Shown here in pieces: positions 26,987 to 35,857 of a stretch of 64,000 nt of DNA (position 1 is the stretch's first letter; each line of letters begins with the position of its first letter). Source of the DNA: Cognatazoarcus halotolerans (GTDB lineage Bacteria > Pseudomonadota > Gammaproteobacteria > Burkholderiales > Rhodocyclaceae); contig NZ_WUAF01000001.1 of assembly GCF_009800965.1 (NCBI RefSeq), positions 1-64,000 of the forward strand. The letters run 5' to 3'. A model generated the notes under the pieces. That model saw only the letters and a program-made list of their open reading frames with translations. It was not told the origin of the DNA and made no database searches. Position numbers and translations under genes: made by a program.

Positions 26987-28384
26987 TCAGGCGCTCAGCA
27001 CCGCACCACTGATGGGTTGCGCCCAGGGCGCCGGACGCCGCACCGCCTGCCATACCGGGCTCTCCATCGACAGCGCCATCTGGCGCGCCAGCTCGACCAT
27101 GCCGGAGTAGCCGGCGTAGGCAAACTCGCGCTCCTGATTGATATCGAGGAAGGGAATGCGGGCCTTCAGGGCGGTGTAGAGGTTGCGGCCGCCGGCGATC
27201 AGGATGTCCGCCCGGTATTCGCGGAACACCGACAGCAAGGCCTTGGGGCTGCCGTCGTCGATCATCTTGGTGTCCTCGCCCATCAGCTCGCGGATGCGCG
27301 CCTTGTCCTCCTCGGTGGATTTCTTGGTGCCGGTGGCGACCACCTTCATGCCGAGGTCCTGCAGCGCCGAAACGATCGACCAGCTCTTGACGCCGCCGGT
27401 GTAGAGCAGCACCCGACGCCCCCGGAGGCGCTCGCGCCACGGCGCCAGCGCGGCGTCGGCGCGCGCCGATTCGCGGGCGATCACCACCTCGGTGCGGGCG
27501 ATCAGGTCGGGGTCGCCGATCAGCCGGGCAAAGTCCCGCAGCGCGTTGTTCATGTCGAGCACGCCGTAGAAGCTGCCCTCGAAGTAAGGCACGCCGTGCT
27601 GTTCCTGCAGCTTGCGCGCCACGTTGAGTAGCGCCTTCGCGCACACCACCATGGTCACTTTGGCGCGGTGCATGGTCTGCACGTCGGCAAAGCGCGCGTC
27701 GCCCGAGAGGGTGCACAGCACCCGGTAGCCGAGTTCGTCGAGCAGCGGCAGCACATGCCAGAACTCGCCGGCGATGTTGTATTCGCCGATCAGGTTGATG
27801 TCCCAGGTCGGCCGCCCGTCGGGCCGCGGCCGGGCGGGCGCGGGCTCGCGGGTACCGACCACGTACTTGAACATCGCCTCGCCGGCCAGGCGGTTGCCGA
27901 GATTCTTGGTGCCGTAGAAGCCGGCCGCATCGACCGGCACCACCGGGGTACCCCAGCGCTCGGTGGCGGCACGGCAGGCGGCCTCCACGTCGTCGCCGAT
28001 CAGCGCGGTGACGCAGGTGTTGTAGACGAAGACCGCGGCCGGCGAGTAGGTGTCGATGGCCTGCTTGATGGCATGGAACAGGCGCTTCTCGCCGCGCCCC
28101 ATGATCACGTCGGTCTCCGACAGGTCGGTGGTCATGCCGATGCGGTAGAGCGCCGGCCCCGACGAGCGGGTGCCGCGGTTGTCCCATGAGGACCCTGCAC
28201 AGGCGATCGGACCGTGCACGATGTGGGCCACATCCGCAATCGGCAGGAGCGCGATCTGCGCACCGTCGAACGAACATCCGCCCGCCGTCGCACCCGGCTT
28301 GGGGCGCGCGCATCCGGATTTTTCCTTGGTGTTGTGGCTGCAGGCCGGCTCGTCGAGCAAGGCCTGGATGTCGCTGGCTTTCAT
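26987..28384 (-). CDS. nifE: FeMo-cofactor scaffold alpha subunit NifE
   Basis: Alpha subunit of NifEN, related to NifD, of 465 residues. Recognisable segments are [54 protein letters not shown] and [15 protein letters not shown], which contain the cluster-ligand cysteines. The start [15 protein letters not shown] follows a GGAG site and is preferred over an ATG 19 codons upstream, which lies inside the sigma54 promoter region. It is first in the long nifE operon that ends near 22872. Confidence 0.97.
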   Translation of the reverse strand: MKASDIQALLDEPACSHNTKEKSGCARPKPGATAGGCSFDGAQIALLPIADVAHIVHGPIACAGSSWDNRGTRSSGPALYRIGMTTDLSETDVIMGRGEKRLFHAIKQAIDTYSPAAVFVYNTCVTALIGDDVEAACRAATERWGTPVVPVDAAGFYGTKNLGNRLAGEAMFKYVVGTREPAPARPRPDGRPTWDINLIGEYNIAGEFWHVLPLLDELGYRVLCTLSGDARFADVQTMHRAKVTMVVCAKALLNVARKLQEQHGVPYFEGSFYGVLDMNNALRDFARLIGDPDLIARTEVVIARESARADAALAPWRERLRGRRVLLYTGGVKSWSIVSALQDLGMKVVATGTKKSTEEDKARIRELMGEDTKMIDDGSPKALLSVFREYRADILIAGGRNLYTALKARIPFLDINQEREFAYAGYSGMVELARQMALSMESPVWQAVRRPAPWAQPISGAVLSA

Positions 28385-28414
28385 CGCGCTCTCCAGAGTT
28401 TCAAGCACACAACA

Positions 28415-28429
28415 GCAATTTGAGTGCCA
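28415..28429 (-). promoter_or_regulatory. Sigma54 promoter of the nifE operon
   Basis: On the minus strand TGGCACTCAAATTGC matches the -24/-12 consensus. The predicted start near 28404 lies about 20 bases before the nifE ATG. Confidence 0.93.
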
Positions 28430-28472
28430 GAACAAAACCATTTATTTTCAATGACTTGACAATTAATTGTCG

Positions 28473-28488
28473 TGTAGCAAAGGCGACA
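28473..28488. promoter_or_regulatory. NifA upstream activator site of nifE
   Basis: TGT-N10-ACA (TGTAGCAAAGGCGACA) lies about 45 bases upstream of the -24 element. A perfect 14-base palindrome, GACAATTAATTGTC, sits immediately to its left at 28458-28471, between the UAS and the promoter. Confidence 0.75.
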
Positions 28489-28634
28489 ATTCGTGCATTG
28501 CAACAAAGCGTCGCGTGGCGCGCGCAGGCGACCGCACGGGTGCGAACCCCAGCGGGAAACGTTCGGAATGGATTCGTGTGCGCAGCGCGCATCGCCGCGC
28601 GCCGGCTTGGCCGACCAGAGCGGCGGCGGCCGGC

Positions 28635-28907
28635 TCAGTCGTCGTCGCCGGTGTCCTTGCGCGGCACGGTCGCCGGGTCGGCGATGATCGGCCGATAGAT
28701 CTCGACCCGGTCGCCGGGCTTGAGCGCAGCGTCGAGCTTGACCAGCCGGCCGAACACGCCGACCTTCTGGCTCGCCAGGTCGACATGCGGTAGCTGCTTG
28801 AGGATGCCGGAGCGGTCGATCGCCTCGCGCACCGTGGCATCGTCCGGCACCTCGATGTTGAGCCAGATCTGCTGGCCCGGCTCCGAATAGGCAACACCGA
28901 TCTGCAT
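28635..28907 (-). CDS. rnfH: RnfH family protein
   Basis: 90-residue ubiquitin-like fold protein of the RnfH (UPF0125) group. Key segments are MQIGVAYSEPGQQIWLNIEV and GRLVKLDAALKPGDRVEIYR, ending in an acidic tail (KDTGDDD). The molecular role is not established, although rnfH closes the rnf operon in several diazotrophs. It lies three bases after rnfE and is the last gene of the NifA-controlled rnf operon. The next 200 bases contain the nifE control region. Confidence 0.9.
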   Translation of the reverse strand: MQIGVAYSEPGQQIWLNIEVPDDATVREAIDRSGILKQLPHVDLASQKVGVFGRLVKLDAALKPGDRVEIYRPIIADPATVPRKDTGDDD

Positions 28908-28910
28908 GGT

Positions 28911-29600
28911 TCAGGCTCCCGCGTGGCTGGCCACCGAGCAGCCGGCGCTATCCGCCTGCGCGCCACGGGCCGAGCGACTGTCGAGGATGCGCTTGCCGGC
29001 GAGCAGGAAGCCGAGCACCGCGAAACCGCCGGGCGGCAGGATCATCAGCAGCGCACCGCCGTAGCCGGGCAGCTTCATCTCGAGAAAGGCGAAGGACGGG
29101 CCGAGCAACCCGGAGGCGTTTGCAAACACGGTGCCGGCGCCGAGAAATTCGCGGATCAGGCCGATCACCGTCAGCGCCCCGGTAAAGCCGAAACCCATCG
29201 CCAGGCCGTCGACCGCCGAAGCGAGCACGCCGGACTTGGCGGCAAAGGACTCGGCCCGGCCGAGGATGGCGCAATTGACCACGATCAGCGCGATGAACAG
29301 GCCGAGCACCTTGTAGAGCTCGTGCAGCCAGGCGTTCATCGCCATGTCGACGATGGTCACCAGCGAGGCGATCAGCACCACGAAGACCGGGATGCGCACC
29401 TGGCTGCTGACGGTCTTGCGGATCAGCGACACCAGGATGTTGGAGGCGGTGAGCACCGCGGTGGTCGCCAGCCCCATGCCGAGCCCGTTGGTGCCACTGG
29501 TGGTGACCGCCATGGCCGGACACAGTGCCAGCATCTGAGAGAAGACGACGTTCTGCTCCCACAGCCCGCCCTTGATGATCTCGCCGTACTTGTCGCTCAT
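28911..29600 (-). CDS. rnfE: Rnf electron transport complex subunit RnfE
   Basis: Polytopic inner-membrane subunit (229 residues) of the ion-translocating Rnf complex, which moves electrons between NADH and ferredoxin. The family signature includes GLWEQNVVFSQMLALCPAMA near the N-terminus and LVSLIRKTVSSQVRIPVFV further in, with six or so membrane helices. The start MSDKYGEIIKG overlaps the rnfG stop (ATGA), which decides it over a longer in-frame reading. In diazotrophs Rnf is thought to make low-potential ferredoxin or flavodoxin for nitrogenase. Confidence 0.95.
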   Translation of the reverse strand: MSDKYGEIIKGGLWEQNVVFSQMLALCPAMAVTTSGTNGLGMGLATTAVLTASNILVSLIRKTVSSQVRIPVFVVLIASLVTIVDMAMNAWLHELYKVLGLFIALIVVNCAILGRAESFAAKSGVLASAVDGLAMGFGFTGALTVIGLIREFLGAGTVFANASGLLGPSFAFLEMKLPGYGGALLMILPPGGFAVLGFLLAGKRILDSRSARGAQADSAGCSVASHAGA

Positions 29601-30292
29601 TGCGAACCTCCGAGAATCTGCGCGCGATGCCCGGCGAAGAACATCAGGCCACCCTTCACCGCCTTGACCACCGCCCGCGGCGTGATGGTGGCACCGGCAA
29701 ACTGGTCGAACACGCCACCGTCCTTCTTCACCGCCCAGCGCTCCGGCGCCGGGTCGCCAAGCGACTTGCCGCTGAAATCCTTTGCCCACTCCGACTTTCC
29801 GGCTTCGATCTTGTCACCGAGGCCGGGCGTCTCGCTGTGCCGGATCACCCGCACGCCCAGCGTCCGACCATCCACGCCGACCGCCATGAGCAGCTGGATC
29901 TCGCCCGCATAACCGCGCTCGGCAACCTTGAACACTGCGCCGGCCACGCTGCCGGCCTTGCGCGCCAGGTAGATCGTCACTGGCTTGCCATCACGCTCGA
30001 TCGACACGGTGTCGTGCAAGAAATCGTTGTCGGCGAAGCCCTGCGGCAGCACCTGCGCAAGCGAGTCGCGCAGGTCGCGTGCCTGCGCCTCGGCGATCGC
30101 GCCGCTGGTCGCACTCGACGCTGCGGTGAGCGCCGCGCTGGCTGCCAGGGCAACGATGCCGAGCAGCACCGGCTGATAGGCCAGCTGCTCGCGCAGGCGC
30201 TCGATCAGCGTGTAGAGGCCGCCGGTCTTCGGGACCTCTGCGTCACCGAGACCCTGTGGCGCGGCAGCCGCGGTTTCAAGGTTCTCGCTCAT
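29597..30292 (-). CDS. rnfG: Rnf electron transport complex subunit RnfG
   Basis: 231-residue subunit with one N-terminal membrane helix (YQPVLLGIVALAASAALTAA) and a periplasmic FMN-binding domain. The covalent flavin site is FAGATITPRAVVKAV, where a threonine carries FMN. The N-terminal cytoplasmic tail of about 50 residues is longer than usual. The start MSENLETA follows the rnfD stop by one base, and a few codons upstream remain possible. It forms part of the tightly packed rnf operon. Confidence 0.94.
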   Translation of the reverse strand: MSENLETAAAAPQGLGDAEVPKTGGLYTLIERLREQLAYQPVLLGIVALAASAALTAASSATSGAIAEAQARDLRDSLAQVLPQGFADNDFLHDTVSIERDGKPVTIYLARKAGSVAGAVFKVAERGYAGEIQLLMAVGVDGRTLGVRVIRHSETPGLGDKIEAGKSEWAKDFSGKSLGDPAPERWAVKKDGGVFDQFAGATITPRAVVKAVKGGLMFFAGHRAQILGGSQ

Positions 30293-30293
30293 C

Positions 30294-31403
30294 TCAGCCT
30301 CGCTCGCTGTCGGGAAGATCAAGCGCCTTGCCCCGACGGTCGCGGCCGAGGATGCGCGGCTTGAAGAAACGATCGATCACCGGCGTCATCGCATTCATCA
30401 GCAGTACCGCAAAGGCCATGCCCTCGGGGTAGCCGCCGTAGGTGCGGATCACCCAGGTCAGCAAGCCGACACAGAAGGCGAACAGCAGCTGCCCGCTCCG
30501 GGTGTTCGGCGAGGTGACGTAATCGGTGACGATGAAAAAGGCACCCAGCATGGCTGCGCCGGAGAGCAGATGCTGGGCGGCTCCCAGGTAACGGGTCGGG
30601 TCGACACTGCTGGCGATCGCAGCCGGGATGGCCAGGCCGGCCAGCATCGCCAGCGGCAGGTGCCAGCCGATCAGCCCGGTGCCGATCATGAACAGGCCGC
30701 CGACGAGGATCAGTCCGGCAGACGATTCACCCAGGCTGCCCGGCCGCACGCCCAGCCACGAGCTCGCCGGGGCATGCGCCCCGCCCAGCGCGGCCGCCAT
30801 ATCGACGCCGCGTGACAGCTCGGTCTTGACGTGGCCCAGCAGCGAGGCGCTGCTGATCGCATCCGGCATCGGCAGGTCGGACAGGAAGATGCGCAGCCCG
30901 TCGACGAAATCCGGCCCTGCAACGGCGCTCAGCGGCATCGGCGTGACCCACTGGGTGAGCGACACCGGGAACGACACCAGCAGCGCGACCCGCGCCACCA
31001 TCGCCGGGTTGAAGACATTCTGGCCGATACCGCCAAAGACCTGCTTGCCGATGACGATGGCGATGAACCCGCCGACCAGCGCGACCCACCACGGTGCCCA
31101 CGGCGGCAGCGTCATCGCCAGCAGCCAGCCGGTGAGCACCGCCGAACCGTCGAGCAGGGTCGGCCGAACCCGCGCACTGCCTGCAAGACGCAGCGACAGA
31201 GCCTCCCAGGCGATGCAGGACAGGATGGTGCCGGCCCACAGGAAGAACGCCGGCCAGCCATACAGCCAGAATCCGAACAGGGTCGCCGGCACCAGCGCCA
31301 CCTGCACCTGCAGCATGGTGCGCCGCACCGAGTTGCCGCCGTGGGCATGGGGCGACGCGACCGCCTGGCCGCCGCTCGGCATCTGCAGATCGACCTGCGT
31401 CAT
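30294..31403 (-). CDS. rnfD: Rnf electron transport complex subunit RnfD
   Basis: 369-residue polytopic membrane subunit. Visible are many hydrophobic helices and the segment around TELSRGVDMAAALG near the middle. RnfD normally carries a covalently bound flavin on a threonine in an S(T/G)AT-type site; here the candidate is in the DPTRYLGAAQHLLSGAAML region and I cannot name the residue with certainty. The ATG overlaps the rnfC stop (ATGA). It is followed by rnfG with a one-base gap. Confidence 0.93.
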   Translation of the reverse strand: MTQVDLQMPSGGQAVASPHAHGGNSVRRTMLQVQVALVPATLFGFWLYGWPAFFLWAGTILSCIAWEALSLRLAGSARVRPTLLDGSAVLTGWLLAMTLPPWAPWWVALVGGFIAIVIGKQVFGGIGQNVFNPAMVARVALLVSFPVSLTQWVTPMPLSAVAGPDFVDGLRIFLSDLPMPDAISSASLLGHVKTELSRGVDMAAALGGAHAPASSWLGVRPGSLGESSAGLILVGGLFMIGTGLIGWHLPLAMLAGLAIPAAIASSVDPTRYLGAAQHLLSGAAMLGAFFIVTDYVTSPNTRSGQLLFAFCVGLLTWVIRTYGGYPEGMAFAVLLMNAMTPVIDRFFKPRILGRDRRGKALDLPDSERG

Positions 31404-32926
31404 GCTGACTCTCCTTCCGTCACCGAAGCGGTCTTCGTCTGCGCCTTCGCCTCGGCGGCAGCGGCAGCCTGCGCCGCGCGTTCGGCCTTGCGCCGCGCCG
31501 CGGCCTCGAGTTTCTCGCGCGCCTCGCGTTCGAGCCGCTCCTGGCGCTGCTGGGCGAGCTTCCTGGTGGCGTCGTTGCGCAGCTTGGCGCGATCCTGCGA
31601 CGACAGCTCGCCCTTGGCATGAACGAAATACTGGACCAGCGGGATCCGCGACGGACACACCCAGGCACAGCAGCCGCAGGCGATGCAATCCTTGAGCCCG
31701 AGATCGACCGCATCGGTCAGCGCATCATTGCGGATGCGTGCCGCCATCTCCAGCGGCAGCAGCCCCATCGGGCAGGCCTTGACGCAGCTGCCACAGCGGA
31801 TGCACGGATCGGGTTCGGAATCGGCCGCTTCGTAGCCGTCGAGCAGCAGGACGCCGCTGGTGCCCTTGACCACCGGAATCTGCATGTGTGGCAGGCGCAT
31901 GCCCATCATCGGGCCGCCCATCACCAGCTTTGCGGGCTCGCCGCGGGTGCCGCCGGTAAAGGCCACCAGCTCGCTGATCAGGGTACCCAGCACCACTTCG
32001 TAGTTACCCGGTGCGGCCGCGGCGGCACCGTTCAGGGTCATCAGGCGGCTCACCAGCGGCCGCCCGAGGCACACCGCCTGCTGTATCGCGTAGGCGGTGC
32101 CGACGTTGTGCACGATCACCCCCACGTCGGCGGCGCGCGCATCGGCCGGCACCTCGCGACCGGTCAGTTCGATGATGAGCTGTCGGTCCGAACCCATCGG
32201 ATAGCGCGCCGGCACCGACACCACCTCGATTTCCGCGTGGCCGGAGGTCGCCGCACGCATCGCGGCGATTGCCGCCGGCTTGTTGTCCTCGATGCCGACC
32301 CTCGCCTGCTTCGCACCGGTCGAGATCAGCATCAGGCGGATGCCGGCGACGATGTCGTCGGTACGGTCGCGCATCAGCCGCTCGTCGCATGACAGGTAGG
32401 GCTCGCATTCGCTGCCGTTGATGATCAACGTATCGATGCTGGAACGCCGCCCGAGGTTGAGCTTGACCGAGGACGGGAAGGTGGCGCCACCGAGCCCGAC
32501 CACGCCCGCATCCGCTACCCGCCGGGCAATCTCCTCGGCTGACAGCGCGAACGGATCGGCCACCGGGTCGCAGTCGATCCACTTGTCCTCACCGTCGGTG
32601 TCGATGGTGATCGCCATCCCCGACAGGCCGGATGGATGCGGCGCGGCGATCTCGCCGATGGCGCTGACCACACCGGAGGTCGAGGCGTGCAACGGCGCCG
32701 AGATGTTGCCCTGCGCCGCCGCGATCAGCTCGCCCTTGAGCACCTTCTGGCCGATCAGCACCACCGGGCGCGACGGTGCACCGACGTGCTGCGAGAGCAT
32801 CAGGTGCACCCGCGGCGGGATCGGCAGCGCCCGCACCCGGGCATCGGCCGCCGGCCGCTTGTGATCGTCCGGATGAACGCCCCAGTCCTTGCCGGAGAGT
32901 TTGCGAAGGAACTTCCCGATATCCAT
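31400..32926 (-). CDS. rnfC: Rnf electron transport complex subunit RnfC
   Basis: 508-residue peripheral subunit where NADH meets flavin and Fe-S centres. An NADH/FMN-binding core (GVVGLGGATFPSSVKL; NGSECEPYLSCDERLM) precedes two [4Fe-4S] motifs, CIRCGSCVKACPMG and CIACGCCAWVCPSR. A long Ala/Lys/Glu/Arg-rich tail of about 80 residues follows and should form a charged coiled coil, as in other proteobacterial RnfC. The start MDIGKFLRKL lies eight bases after the rnfB stop. Confidence 0.95.
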   Translation of the reverse strand: MDIGKFLRKLSGKDWGVHPDDHKRPAADARVRALPIPPRVHLMLSQHVGAPSRPVVLIGQKVLKGELIAAAQGNISAPLHASTSGVVSAIGEIAAPHPSGLSGMAITIDTDGEDKWIDCDPVADPFALSAEEIARRVADAGVVGLGGATFPSSVKLNLGRRSSIDTLIINGSECEPYLSCDERLMRDRTDDIVAGIRLMLISTGAKQARVGIEDNKPAAIAAMRAATSGHAEIEVVSVPARYPMGSDRQLIIELTGREVPADARAADVGVIVHNVGTAYAIQQAVCLGRPLVSRLMTLNGAAAAAPGNYEVVLGTLISELVAFTGGTRGEPAKLVMGGPMMGMRLPHMQIPVVKGTSGVLLLDGYEAADSEPDPCIRCGSCVKACPMGLLPLEMAARIRNDALTDAVDLGLKDCIACGCCAWVCPSRIPLVQYFVHAKGELSSQDRAKLRNDATRKLAQQRQERLEREAREKLEAAARRKAERAAQAAAAAEAKAQTKTASVTEGESA

Positions 32927-32934
32927 GACGGTGC

Positions 32935-33462
32935 TCACGCCAGAGCCGGCTTGGGCATCACCCAGTGCTGCAGGGTGACCGGCACCGGCTTCATCACCAG
33001 CGCCTCGGTTGGACAGGTCTCGATGCAGCTCGAGCAGCCGGTGCAGGCCTCGCGCATCACGTTGTGAATCTGCTTGGCAGCGCCGATGATGGCGTCGGTG
33101 GGGCACACCTTGCTGCAGCGACAGCAGCCGATGCACAGCTCCTCGGCCACCGTGGCGATCTTCGGCCCCTCGTCGCGGATGGCGGTCAGGTCGAGCGTGA
33201 GGCCCAGCTTGGCCGCGATGGCGGCCGCCAACGCCTTGCCGCCGGGCGGGCAGCAGGTCGGCGCGGCGCTGCCATCCACGATGGCTTCGGCCGCGCCGGT
33301 GCAGCCCGGGAAGCCGCACTGGCCACAGTTGGAACCCGGCATGATGGCCACCAGCTCCTCGACGATCGGATTGCCCTCGACCCTCAGCAGGCGGTTGGCG
33401 ACACCGAGCAGCATGCCGAGCGCCGCACCGAGTGCGGCAAGGGCGAATATGGCGATCAGCAT
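32935..33462 (-). CDS. rnfB: Rnf electron transport complex subunit RnfB
   Basis: 175-residue ferredoxin-like subunit anchored by an N-terminal helix (MLIAIFALAALGAALGMLLG). A four-cysteine domain (NCGQCGFPGC...CCPPGG) is followed by two [4Fe-4S] motifs (CIGCCRCSKVCP and CTGCSSCIETCP). It links the membrane complex to soluble ferredoxin. The start is the ATG after an AGGAGG sequence, 11 bases past the rnfA stop; a longer reading frame upstream overlaps rnfA and is rejected. Confidence 0.95.
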   Translation of the reverse strand: MLIAIFALAALGAALGMLLGVANRLLRVEGNPIVEELVAIMPGSNCGQCGFPGCTGAAEAIVDGSAAPTCCPPGGKALAAAIAAKLGLTLDLTAIRDEGPKIATVAEELCIGCCRCSKVCPTDAIIGAAKQIHNVMREACTGCSSCIETCPTEALVMKPVPVTLQHWVMPKPALA

Positions 33463-33473
33463 CGAAATCCTCC

Positions 33474-34052
33474 TTAAACGTTCAGGCCGGAAAAGCCCAT
33501 GAATGCCATGGCCAGCAGGCTGATGGTCACGAAGGCCACCGGCGCACCGGCAAATGCCGCCGGCACGCGGGCCAGCGCGACCCGCTCCCGCAGGCCAGCG
33601 AAGATCAGCAGCACCAGGGTGAATCCGAGCGCAGAGCCAAAGCCGTAAAGCAGGCTCTTGAACAGGCCGAAGTGCTGCTCCACGTTGAGCAATGCAACGC
33701 CCAGCACCGCGCAGTTGGTGGTGATCAGCGGCAGGTAGATACCCAGTGACTGGTACAGGCCCGGGCTGCTCTTCTTGATGAACATCTCGGTGAACTGCAC
33801 CACCGAGGCGATCACGAGAATGAAGGTCAGGATGCGCAGGTAACCGAGGCCGAGCGGCTGCAACAACCAGTTGTCCAGCATCCACGAGGCAGCGCTCGCC
33901 AGAGTCAGCACGAAGGTCGTCGCCAGGCCCATGCCGAAGGCGCTGTCCATGCTCTTGGAGACGCCCATCACCGGACACAGTCCGAGGAACTTGATCAGCA
34001 CCACGTTGTTGACCAGGGCGGTCGAAAGCAGCAGTAAGAGGATGTCCTTCAT
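33474..34052 (-). CDS. rnfA: Rnf electron transport complex subunit RnfA
   Basis: 192-residue membrane subunit, related to RnfE. The N-terminus [20 protein letters not shown] and the segment [20 protein letters not shown] with its conserved cysteine are diagnostic; a second Cys is in [14 protein letters not shown]. It opens the rnfABCDGEH operon, which has a NifA-type UAS and sigma54 promoter upstream and diverges from nifL. The upstream in-frame extension crosses this control region and is rejected. Confidence 0.96.
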   Translation of the reverse strand: MKDILLLLLSTALVNNVVLIKFLGLCPVMGVSKSMDSAFGMGLATTFVLTLASAASWMLDNWLLQPLGLGYLRILTFILVIASVVQFTEMFIKKSSPGLYQSLGIYLPLITTNCAVLGVALLNVEQHFGLFKSLLYGFGSALGFTLVLLIFAGLRERVALARVPAAFAGAPVAFVTISLLAMAFMGFSGLNV

Positions 34053-34085
34053 GGCTTCGCTTCGGAATGACTTGCCCGGTTCCGT

Positions 34086-34100
34086 GCATAAGACGTGCCA
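34086..34100 (-). promoter_or_regulatory. Sigma54 promoter of the rnf operon
   Basis: On the minus strand TGGCACGTCTTATGC matches the GG-N10-GC core and the TGGCAC element; the -12 box is ATGC rather than TTGC. It lies about 34 bases before the rnfA ATG. Confidence 0.82.
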
Positions 34101-34184
34101 GTTTCCGCAGTGCATCGCGACCCGCCGCAAAGCCCCCGATTTGGCGGAAACGCCCCGTTCTGGTGCCAGATTGGCGCTCGGAAT

Positions 34185-34200
34185 TGTCGTAAAACCGACA
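34185..34200. promoter_or_regulatory. NifA upstream activator site between rnfA and nifL
   Basis: TGT-N10-ACA (TGTCGTAAAACCGACA) lies about 85 bases upstream of the rnf -24 element and about 75 bases upstream of the weak sigma54-like site facing nifL. It could serve one or both directions. The rest of this 275-base divergent region has no coding frame. Confidence 0.8.
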
Positions 34201-34275
34201 CGACAAATCGTCGCGTTTGCTGCGAAGCACCAAAATACCGTGCTCGTGACATGGTTATTGCCCGGGGCACGAGGA

Positions 34276-34290
34276 CGGCACGAAACCTGC
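34276..34290 (+). promoter_or_regulatory. Possible weak sigma54 promoter of nifLA
   Basis: CGGCACGAAACCTGC keeps the GG-N10-GC core, but the first base of the -24 box and the -12 box differ from consensus. It lies 38 bases before the nifL ATG. A sigma70 promoter elsewhere in 34201-34327 is equally possible. Confidence 0.4.
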
Positions 34291-34327
34291 GTGTATCCAC
34301 GGCATCTCCTCATCGAGGCAACGCACC

Positions 34328-35857
34328 ATGTCGGCACTATCGCGCGGAAGGCACCCTGCCCAGGAATCCACCCCGGATCTTCCGACCGAGGCTTATCGCC
34401 AGGCGGTGGACCAGGCGGATATCGCAATCTCCATCACCGATCCGCACGCCAACATCCTCTTCGCCAACGAGGCCTTCTCGCGCGTCACCGGCTACGCGCC
34501 GACCGAACTGATCGGCCAGAACGAATCGGTGCTCTCGAATCACACCACCCCGCCCGCACTCTACAAAGAGATGTGGTCACGGCTGAGCGAGCAGCGCGCA
34601 TGGACCGGCCGCCTGCTCAATCGCCGCAAGGATGGCGCGCTCTATCTCGCCGACGTCAGCATCTCGCCGGTGGTCGACGCGGGTGGTCGCACCTCCCACT
34701 TCCTCGGCATCCACCGCGACGTCACCGAACTGCACCGCCTCGAACGCGTCGTGCGCAACCAGAAGCTGCTCATCGAAACCGCCGTGGACGCGGCGCCGAT
34801 GGCCCTCGCGCTGCTCGACCAGCAGGGTCGGGTCATCCTCGACAACCAGGAATACAAGAAACTGGTCTCCGACCTGCAGGTTCCCGAACCGGCCCACTGC
34901 ATCCTCGACGCGCTGGAACCCGCCTGGCGGAGCATCTTCACGAACGACCCCGCCCGATGCGCCGCATTCAGCGGCGAAGCGTGCATCGACCGCCTGGGCG
35001 GGCGCACGCGCTGGCTGTCCGCCACGGTATCGCCGGTCGATCTGCAGAGCGACTGCGCCGACAGCTATTTCTGCACCACCGGCCAGCCCGGGCTGCTGCT
35101 CGTGATCTCGGACGTCACCAGCCTGCGTGAAAGCCGCGAACGCGACCGTGCGGCGGCGTTGCGGGTGGCGCTCACCGAGGAGGAACGCACGGCGGCCGTG
35201 CGCGAGGGACTCTCCGCGGCGCTGTTCCGCCTCGACGGGCCGATGAACATGATGGCCTCGGCGATCGGCGTCCTGCGCCGCCGCGACCCGGTGGTTGCCC
35301 AGGTGCTCGAAGACGCGCTGGCCGAAAGCCGAACCCACATGGAGGAGTTGCGCAACGTGATCCCGCCGATGCCGCGCGAGATCCGCCTGGGCATCAACCT
35401 CAACGAGATCCTGCGCGACGTGCTCGAGATCAGCACCGCAAGGATGCTCGCCGCAGGCATCACCGTCGACTGGCGGCCGACCGGAACGCTTCCCGCGGTG
35501 CAGGGGTGTCCGCTGCAGCTTCGCATGCTCTTCAAGGCACTCGTGGATAACGCCATCGAAGCAATGAACGTCAAGGGCTGGAACCGGCGCGAACTCACCG
35601 TCGCCAGCGACGTCCGCAACGATCGCATCGTGGTGACGATTGCCGATTCGGGGCCAGGCATTCCGGCAGAGCTGCGTCACAAGGCCTTCGAACCCTTCTT
35701 CAGCAATAAGAGCAGCGGCCGCGCTCACCTCGGCACCGGGCTGTCGCGCGCCCAGCAGGTGGTGTCGGACCACGGCGGCATCATCGATCTGGTACAGAGT
35801 CCCGGCGGTGGCTGCACCGCGCTCGTCGAATTCCGGGTGGACGGCGATCCGATATGA
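34328..35857 (+). CDS. nifL: NifA antagonist NifL
   Basis: Anti-activator of 509 residues that blocks NifA when oxygen or fixed nitrogen is present. PAS1 spans about residues 22-135 ([19 protein letters not shown]), the fold that binds FAD in Azotobacter NifL. A second PAS-like domain follows ([18 protein letters not shown]), then a histidine-kinase-like part with [16 protein letters not shown], the N box DNAIEAMN and G boxes DSGPGIP and GTGLS. The phosphorylatable histidine of true kinases is absent at the H-box position, as in other NifL. It overlaps nifA (ATGA), so equal amounts are likely. Confidence 0.95.
   Translation: MSALSRGRHPAQESTPDLPTEAYRQAVDQADIAISITDPHANILFANEAFSRVTGYAPTELIGQNESVLSNHTTPPALYKEMWSRLSEQRAWTGRLLNRRKDGALYLADVSISPVVDAGGRTSHFLGIHRDVTELHRLERVVRNQKLLIETAVDAAPMALALLDQQGRVILDNQEYKKLVSDLQVPEPAHCILDALEPAWRSIFTNDPARCAAFSGEACIDRLGGRTRWLSATVSPVDLQSDCADSYFCTTGQPGLLLVISDVTSLRESRERDRAAALRVALTEEERTAAVREGLSAALFRLDGPMNMMASAIGVLRRRDPVVAQVLEDALAESRTHMEELRNVIPPMPREIRLGINLNEILRDVLEISTARMLAAGITVDWRPTGTLPAVQGCPLQLRMLFKALVDNAIEAMNVKGWNRRELTVASDVRNDRIVVTIADSGPGIPAELRHKAFEPFFSNKSSGRAHLGTGLSRAQQVVSDHGGIIDLVQSPGGGCTALVEFRVDGDPI

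Noticed and set aside
28457-28480. TTGACA followed by AATTAATTGTC as a sigma70 promoter for nifE
   Set aside because: The -35 box is perfect, but no -10 box occurs at 16-18 bases and an exact sigma54 promoter lies closer to the gene.
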